Assembly: GCF_025060755.1 (NCBI RefSeq)
Contig: NZ_JANYUY010000012.1
Location: forward strand, 62,001-126,000
Source of the DNA: Paenibacillus doosanensis
GTDB lineage: Bacteria; Bacillota; Bacilli; Paenibacillales; NBRC-103111
Length of the DNA stretch: 64,000 bases
Direction: 5' to 3'
Positions 58,887 through 64,000 of this stretch are shown in pieces. Under the pieces are notes generated by a model. The model ran no database searches. It was not told the DNA's origin and saw only the letters and a program-made list of their open reading frames with translations. The position numbers were made by a program, and so were the translations under genes. Each line of letters starts with the position of its first letter. Position 1 is the stretch's first letter.

Positions 58887-61697
58887 ATGCTGGAGCGATA
58901 TGGGCATGGGGGCGATTTGTGGACGGCGGCGGAGACGTTCGGCAGGAGCAAGGACGATTTTCTTGATTTTAGCTCGAATATGAATCCGCTCGGGCCTCCA
59001 GCAGCGGTGGAAACGATATTGCGCGAGCGCTGGCGCGAGGTGACAGCTTACCCGGACCCGGCGGTGCGCGGCTTGAGGAAGGCGCTGGCCGCCAAATACC
59101 GGATTCCGGAGGAATCGATATTGGTCGGCAACGGGGCGGCGGAGCTGATCGATCTGGCGGTGCGCGTGCTGAAGCCGGAGGTGACGGCCTTGGCGCGTCC
59201 CGCCTTCTCGGAGTACGAGGAAGCGGTGGATAAAGCCGGTGGGCGTGTCTATGAGCTACCTCTTCGGGAGGAGCACGGTTTCGTGATGCAGCTGGACGAC
59301 GTGCAGCGGGCTGTCGCCGCTTCCGATCTGCTGTTCTTCGGCAGCCCGAACAATCCGACGGGCAGGCGGCTGCCGCCCGAGGCGCTTGCGCTTCTGGACG
59401 AAGCGAGGAAGACGGTCATTCTCGATGAAGCTTTTATCGATTTTTGCCCGGATGAGGAGCAGGCAACGATGATTCGCCGAGCGGCTTCATCGCCGCACTG
59501 GATGGTCATCCGCTCGATGACCAAATTTTACTCGATTCCGGGGCTTCGACTTGGATTTATTGTGGCTCATCCGGATCGGATTGTCCGGATGCGCAGCCAG
59601 CAGGTGCAGTGGAGCGTGAACACGCTGGCGCAGCTGATCGGCGAGGCCGTGCTGGAGGATGCGGATTTCGAACGGCGCACCCGCGGCTGGCTGGCCGAAG
59701 AGCGGCCGCGGCTTGCCGGAAAGCTCGCGGCGCTGGGGCTGCAAGTGACGCCGAGCGATACCAATTATTTGCTCTTCTCCTTGCGTCCGCTGGGTCTTAA
59801 CGTGAAGCGGCTGCAAGCGGAGATGGGCCGGCGCGGCGTGCTGATCCGCGACGCATCGCTTTTTCCGGGTCTCGATGAGACGTATGCCCGAGTCGCGATC
59901 CGGCTGCGCCCGGACAACGAGCGGCTCGTCGCCGAGCTGGCGGCGTCGATCGCCGTTCTGCAGGAGCGGGAGCGGCCGCAGGCCGCGCCGTCAGCCGCGG
60001 CTGACGCGCCTTTAGCGAGTGTGCCTTCATCGGCTGCGGTAGCGCCGGCGGCCGGAGCGAACGAGGCTGCGCCGCAGCCGGAAGGGCGCGCTTCGCGTAT
60101 GTTGCCAAGCGGAGCCGGAGCGGGCGCGACCTTGATGGTTCAAGGGACGTCTTCCGATGCGGGCAAGAGCCTGATTACGACCGCGCTCTGCCGTATTCTG
60201 CTGCAGGACGGGCTGCGCGTCGCGCCGTTCAAATCGCAAAATATGTCGCTCAACTCTTATGTGACGCCCGACGGCAAAGAGATCGGCCGCGCGCAGGGCA
60301 TGCAAGCCGACGCCTGCCGGATACCGGCTACGACGGATATGAACCCGATTTTGCTGAAGCCGAAGAAGGATATGGTATCCCAGGTCGTCGTTCACGGCAA
60401 GCCTTACCGCGATCTGGATGCGCGCACGTACCGCGAACGCTATTTATCCGAAGCAGAGGAGGTCGTCAAGGCTTCGCTGAACCGGCTGAGAGCGGCCTAC
60501 GACGCCGTAGTGCTCGAAGGGGCGGGCAGTCCGGCGGAAGTCAATTTGAAGGACAGGGATATCGTCAATATGAGAATGGCCGGGTGGGCCGATGCTCCTG
60601 TGGTGCTTGTCGCCGATATCGACCGCGGAGGCGTCTTTGCCTCGCTCGTCGGTACGCTGGATATTTTTACACAGGAGGAGAGGGACCGGGTCGGCGGATT
60701 CATCATTAACAAGTTTCGCGGCGATGTGACGCTGCTGCAGCCCGGGCTTGACTGGCTGGAGCGGCGCACACGCAAGCCGGTGCTCGGCGTGATCCCGTAC
60801 TTGCCGGATCTTGAGCTGGAGGATGAGGACTCGGCTTCGCTCGACCGCAAGCTTGCGACGGGGATCATAGCGGGCGCCAATACCGCCGCGGCTGCGGGCG
60901 ACTCCATCGATATCGCGGTGATTCGTCTGCCGCGGCTGTCCAATTTTACCGATATCGATCCGCTGCTGTACGAGAAGGACGTGCGTCTGCGCTTTGTCGG
61001 CTCGGCGGAGGAGATGGGCAGTCCGGACGCCGTTATTTTGCCCGGCAGCAAAAACACGGTGGACGATCTCCTGTTCCTGAAGCAGACGGGACTGGAGGCC
61101 GCTCTGCTTAGGTATGCGGAGCAGGGCGGCTGGATGGCGGGCATCTGTGCCGGGTATCAGATGATGGGCCGGACGCTGCGCGATCCCGAGCTTATAGAGT
61201 CGGACCGCAAGGAAACGGCGGGGCTTGGCATATTCCCGGCGGAAACCGTATTTACTGCCGAGAAGCGGACGGTGCGCGCCTCGGGAGCGTCCCGATTGTA
61301 CAGCGACCTTGTCGGGAAAGTGTCGAGCCAATTCCCTATTTATGGATATGAAATCCATATGGGCCGGACGCATTTTTTGCAGCAGGTTCGTCATCCGTTC
61401 TGGCTGCATGCGGAGCAGGAAGGCTCGCAAGGGCATCCGGACGGCGCCGTCTCCGAGGACGGACGGATATGGGGGACTTATGTGCACGGCATTTTGCATA
61501 ATGACGATTTTCGCCGGGCATGGCTGAATTCGATTCGCGCCGCCCGTGGGCTTCAGCCGCTTGCGGCCGAGCTGCGGTTCCAGGAGCGCCGGGAAGCGGC
61601 GTTCGACAGGCTGGCGGACCATGTAAGAAGCCACTTGGATATGGCTCGGGTGTATGAGATGATGGGGATACAATATCAAGAGGAGGCGAGTCTATGA
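58887..61697 (+). CDS. cobD-cobQ: Fusion of threonine-phosphate decarboxylase (CobD) and cobyric acid synthase (CobQ)
   Basis: 936 residues. Residues about 1-360 are a PLP enzyme of the CobD type: HGGDLWTAAETFG, DFSSNMNPLGPP, FGSPNNPTGR, the PLP lysine K213 in SMTKFYSIPGLRLGF, and RLRPDNERLVAEL. It makes aminopropanol phosphate. An Ala/Pro-rich linker (about 365-412) leads to CobQ: P-loop GTSSDAGKS, KSQNMSLNSYVTPDGKEIGR, and a triad glutamine amidotransferase with C754 in GICAGYQMMG and H867 in TYVHGILHND. CobQ makes cobyric acid by four amidations. The two products meet at CbiB, encoded just upstream. Confidence 0.93.
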   Translation: MLERYGHGGDLWTAAETFGRSKDDFLDFSSNMNPLGPPAAVETILRERWREVTAYPDPAVRGLRKALAAKYRIPEESILVGNGAAELIDLAVRVLKPEVTALARPAFSEYEEAVDKAGGRVYELPLREEHGFVMQLDDVQRAVAASDLLFFGSPNNPTGRRLPPEALALLDEARKTVILDEAFIDFCPDEEQATMIRRAASSPHWMVIRSMTKFYSIPGLRLGFIVAHPDRIVRMRSQQVQWSVNTLAQLIGEAVLEDADFERRTRGWLAEERPRLAGKLAALGLQVTPSDTNYLLFSLRPLGLNVKRLQAEMGRRGVLIRDASLFPGLDETYARVAIRLRPDNERLVAELAASIAVLQERERPQAAPSAAADAPLASVPSSAAVAPAAGANEAAPQPEGRASRMLPSGAGAGATLMVQGTSSDAGKSLITTALCRILLQDGLRVAPFKSQNMSLNSYVTPDGKEIGRAQGMQADACRIPATTDMNPILLKPKKDMVSQVVVHGKPYRDLDARTYRERYLSEAEEVVKASLNRLRAAYDAVVLEGAGSPAEVNLKDRDIVNMRMAGWADAPVVLVADIDRGGVFASLVGTLDIFTQEERDRVGGFIINKFRGDVTLLQPGLDWLERRTRKPVLGVIPYLPDLELEDEDSASLDRKLATGIIAGANTAAAAGDSIDIAVIRLPRLSNFTDIDPLLYEKDVRLRFVGSAEEMGSPDAVILPGSKNTVDDLLFLKQTGLEAALLRYAEQGGWMAGICAGYQMMGRTLRDPELIESDRKETAGLGIFPAETVFTAEKRTVRASGASRLYSDLVGKVSSQFPIYGYEIHMGRTHFLQQVRHPFWLHAEQEGSQGHPDGAVSEDGRIWGTYVHGILHNDDFRRAWLNSIRAARGLQPLAAELRFQERREAAFDRLADHVRSHLDMARVYEMMGIQYQEEASL

Positions 61698-62260
61698 GGA
61701 TTTATACGCGTACTGGAGATGCGGGGCAGACCGGGGTGATCGGCGGCCGGGTCGATAAAGACGACGTGAGGGTCGAAGCTTACGGAACGGTTGACGAGCT
61801 GAACTGCTTTGTCGGGCAGGCGATGGGATTTCTGGATGAGGAGAAGTTCGCCGATCTGCTCGCCGATTTGCTGGAAATTCAGCATGAGCTGTTCGATTGC
61901 GGCTCCGATCTGGCGCTGCTCAAGCAGGAGCTTCGTCCGTATAAGGTAACGGCCGAAATGGTCGACAGGCTGGAGACGTTAATCGATAAATACGATGCGG
62001 AGACGCCGGATATTAAGAAGTTCATTTTGCCAGGCGGAGTTCAGGCCTCCTCTGCGCTGCACGTATGCCGGACGGTATGCCGCAGAGCCGAACGCAGAGT
62101 CGTGACGCTGGCCCGCACGCAGCCGATCAATGAACAAGTGCGCCGGTATTTGAACCGGCTGTCCGATCTGTTCTTCACCGTCGCCCGGCTGGCCAACGTC
62201 CGCAGCGGCAAGCAGGACGTGGAATACGCCCGCAGCGCCGAGGTGTTCCGCCGCAAATGA
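61694..62260 (+). CDS. pduO: ATP:cob(I)alamin adenosyltransferase, PduO type
   Basis: 188 residues. YTRTGDAGQTGVIGG is the ATP-binding N-terminal motif, YGTVDELNCFVG follows, and the C-terminal CRRAERRVVTLA and LNRLSDLFFTVAR are the PduO/MMAB signatures. It adds the 5'-deoxyadenosyl group to cobalt. It overlaps the stop of the previous gene (ATGA). Confidence 0.94.
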   Translation: MRIYTRTGDAGQTGVIGGRVDKDDVRVEAYGTVDELNCFVGQAMGFLDEEKFADLLADLLEIQHELFDCGSDLALLKQELRPYKVTAEMVDRLETLIDKYDAETPDIKKFILPGGVQASSALHVCRTVCRRAERRVVTLARTQPINEQVRRYLNRLSDLFFTVARLANVRSGKQDVEYARSAEVFRRK

Positions 62261-63264
62261 GCCTGTACTACGAACCGCTGACGTATCACGTCTCCCAAGA
62301 GGAAGACGGCATTCTTCTCAAAACGATACTGCAAAGCCGAATGCATTTGTCGCGCAAGCTGCTGTCCCGATTGAAGCTGACCGAGCAGGGCATTACCGTT
62401 AACGGGGAACGGCAGTATATAAGCATCCGAGTCCGCGAAGGCGATCTCGTGGAAGTTCGCATGCTGAAGGAGGAGTCGGACGACATTCTGCCTCAGCCGC
62501 TGCCGCTCGATATATTGCATGAGGATGAGCAGCTGCTTGTGCTGAACAAGGCGGCCGGGATGATCGTTCACCCGACGCACGGCCATTACGTGAACACGCT
62601 CGCTAACGGCGTCGTCCACTATTGGCAGCAGCAGGGCAAAAGCTACCGGTTCCGCCCGATTCACCGGCTCGATCAGGAGACGTCGGGGACGCTGGCCGTC
62701 GCCAAAAATCCGTTCGTCCACCAGCAGGTGTCCGAGCAGATGCAGGCGCATCAGGTGAAAAAGGAATATATCGCGCTCGTCCACGGCGTGATGGAGGACG
62801 ATCAAGGCACGGTGAACGAGCCGATCGACCGCGATCCCGATCAGCCGCATATCCGCATCGTAACGCCTTCAGGCTATGCAGCCGTTACGCACTACCGCGT
62901 GGAGCGGCGGTTTCGCGAGGCGACGATGGTGCGGCTGTGGCTCGAAACCGGCCGCACGCATCAAATCCGCGTGCATATGAAGCATCTGGGGCATCCGCTG
63001 CTGGGCGATAAGCTGTACCTTCTGGGGGAGCCTACTGCAGCGGTACAGACGGATGCTGATACGGAGACGGCCCGGTCCGAAGGCTCGGCCGTTTCGGGCG
63101 GACTTGGCGGCGCCGGAGCTTCGGCCTGGGGGCTTGACCGGCACGCTCTTCATGCCTGTACGCTGGGCTTCGTTCATCCCGGAACGAAGCGGTGGATCGA
63201 GTTCGAAGCGCCTTTGCCGGACGATTTGACGCGATGCGTCGAACGTTTGGAGGAGTTCGGCTAA
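62257..63264 (+). CDS. RluA-family pseudouridine synthase
   Basis: 335 residues. An N-terminal S4-like segment (LSRKLLSRLKLTEQGITVNG) precedes the catalytic domain with HRLDQETSGTLAVAK, where the Asp is the catalytic residue, and ETGRTHQIRVHMKHLGHPLLGD. About 35 residues of Ala/Gly/Ser/Glu-rich sequence (around 265-300) are inserted before ALHACTLGFVHP. The start overlaps the adenosyltransferase stop by four bases, so it is read from the B12 transcript although its job, rRNA or tRNA modification, is unrelated. The exact target base cannot be read from sequence. Confidence 0.9.
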   Translation: MSLYYEPLTYHVSQEEDGILLKTILQSRMHLSRKLLSRLKLTEQGITVNGERQYISIRVREGDLVEVRMLKEESDDILPQPLPLDILHEDEQLLVLNKAAGMIVHPTHGHYVNTLANGVVHYWQQQGKSYRFRPIHRLDQETSGTLAVAKNPFVHQQVSEQMQAHQVKKEYIALVHGVMEDDQGTVNEPIDRDPDQPHIRIVTPSGYAAVTHYRVERRFREATMVRLWLETGRTHQIRVHMKHLGHPLLGDKLYLLGEPTAAVQTDADTETARSEGSAVSGGLGGAGASAWGLDRHALHACTLGFVHPGTKRWIEFEAPLPDDLTRCVERLEEFG

Positions 63265-63299
63265 AAAAGACTTTGCGGGCCGCCGCAAAGTCTTTTTTT
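63263..63299 (+). terminator. Intrinsic terminator
   Basis: AAAGACTTTGCGG pairs perfectly with CCGCAAAGTCTTT around GCCG, followed by T. It closes the B12/pseudouridine operon. Confidence 0.93.
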
Positions 63300-63338
63300 C
63301 ATAGGAAAATGGTTGTTCGTGCATTTCGGTCCGGGCTG

Positions 63339-63347
63339 TGGTATAGT
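63339..63347 (+). promoter_or_regulatory. Extended -10 promoter of the queF leader
   Basis: TGGTATAGT is an extended -10 element about 55 bases before the preQ1 aptamer; no good -35 is seen at 17 bases. Confidence 0.45.
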
Positions 63348-63398
63348 ACGAAAGGAAAAAATGAAAGAAGATACCGGGGCAGACCGTGCCGTCCCGGG

Positions 63399-63432
63399 AG
63401 AGGTTCGCGAACTCCCTCTATAAAAAACTACA
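63399..63432 (+). promoter_or_regulatory. preQ1 class I riboswitch
   Basis: AGAGGTTCGCGAACTCCCTC followed by TATAAAAAACTAC matches the class I aptamer: short stem, C-rich loop and A-rich tail forming the H-type pseudoknot. It controls queF, the next gene. Confidence 0.92.
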
Positions 63433-63517
63433 GAGACAGTTCCACTTAATCTCGTTCTTCTTTTCGTTGACGGCGCCCGAAAGGAGCCGGAACAGAACAA
63501 GGAGGAGATCGTTTCGC

Positions 63518-64000
63518 ATGTCCGCAGGAAGAACGAATGAAGAATTAAAAGACATTACACTGCTTGGAAATCAAGGCACCCGTTATATTTTCGATTACGA
63601 CCCCAAACTGCTGGAGGCGTTCGATAACAAGCATCCGGACCGGGCTTACTTCGTAAAATTCAATTGTCCCGAATTTACCAGCTTGTGCCCGATGACCGGC
63701 CAGCCCGACTTCGCCACGCTGTACATCTCTTACGTTCCCGACCGCAAAATGGTCGAGAGCAAGTCGCTCAAGCTGTATTTGTTCAGCTTCCGCAATCATG
63801 GCGATTTCCATGAAGATTGCGTCAATATTATGATGAACGATCTTATCGACCTGATGAATCCTTGGTATATCGAGGTGTGGGGCAAATTTACCCCGCGCGG
63901 CGGCATTTCCATCGATCCTTATTGCAACTGGGGGCGTCCGGGTACGAAATATGAAGCGATGGCCGAGCATCGCCTGATCAACCATGATATGTATCCCGAG
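63518..64000 (+). CDS. queF: preQ0 reductase QueF (3' end cut by window edge)
   Basis: 161 codons are present without a stop; full-length type I QueF has about 165. It reduces preQ0 to preQ1 with NADPH in queuosine synthesis. Signatures: [20 protein letters not shown] with the active-site Cys, and [20 protein letters not shown], the QueF NADPH/substrate motif. AAGGAGGAG precedes the ATG. Only a few C-terminal residues are missing. Confidence 0.95.
   Translation, partial: MSAGRTNEELKDITLLGNQGTRYIFDYDPKLLEAFDNKHPDRAYFVKFNCPEFTSLCPMTGQPDFATLYISYVPDRKMVESKSLKLYLFSFRNHGDFHEDCVNIMMNDLIDLMNPWYIEVWGKFTPRGGISIDPYCNWGRPGTKYEAMAEHRLINHDMYPE

Noticed and set aside
63518-64000. Frame without stop at the right edge as a truncated or broken gene
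   Set aside because: The missing stop is only the window boundary; the QueF sequence is intact up to the last base.

Overview
The window reads as chromosomal DNA of a GC-rich, spore-forming, low-complexity-cell-wall Firmicute of the Paenibacillus/Cohnella type. The reasons are an S-layer homology (SLH) protein, two LplB/YtcP/LipO-type sugar ABC systems each paired with a membrane-anchored AraC regulator, a YjcZ-family mini-protein, a Spo0E-like phosphatase, a T-box in front of pheST, and the Bacillus-like order pheS-pheT-zapA-cvpA-mutS2.

Layout. 1-2150: 3' end of an SLH surface protein, then decayed DNA with a cytochrome P450 remnant. 2067-4091: a leucine-rich-repeat protein that has lost its signal-peptide end. 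4329-11593 (+ strand): oligosaccharide uptake system (two permeases, binding lipoprotein), a glucuronoyl-esterase-like enzyme and an AraC regulator. 11700-23385 (- strand): a second polysaccharide locus with a GH106-like enzyme, two permeases, an AraC membrane regulator, a binding lipoprotein and a GH105-like enzyme; three of its transcription units carry the same A-tract/ACGATTGT promoter motif, suggesting one activator. 23679-27470: small regulators, a SET-domain protein, YjcZ and signal peptidase II. 27702-29403: a chemotaxis receptor broken by a frameshift.

29482-43725 is the conserved core: T-box, pheS, pheT, a ZapA domain fused to a huge repetitive coiled coil of about 1,500 residues, cvpA and mutS2, with a CuA-like lipoprotein and a YvlD-like membrane protein on the opposite strand, then pspA behind an ECF-type promoter. 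43869-50439: a DUF350 membrane protein, a zinc-ribbon protein, an MFS transporter, cysteine synthase, an AlaR/AlaT-like pair preceded by five tandem hairpins in the leader, and a Spo0E-like protein.

51288-62260 is a vitamin B12 uptake and salvage block: AdoCbl riboswitch, btuF-btuC-btuD, cobT, cobU, cbiB, cobS, a CobD-CobQ fusion and a PduO-type adenosyltransferase, with an RluA-family pseudouridine synthase coupled to its end. The window closes with a preQ1-I riboswitch and queF, cut by the window edge.

The most unusual items are the ZapA giant coiled-coil fusion with near-identical internal 105-bp and ~360-bp repeats, the five-hairpin leader of the alaR-like gene, the shared promoter motif of the polysaccharide locus, the CobD-CobQ fusion, and two families of dispersed intergenic repeats, one of which always follows an intrinsic terminator. 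All calls are from reading the sequence; no database search was run.
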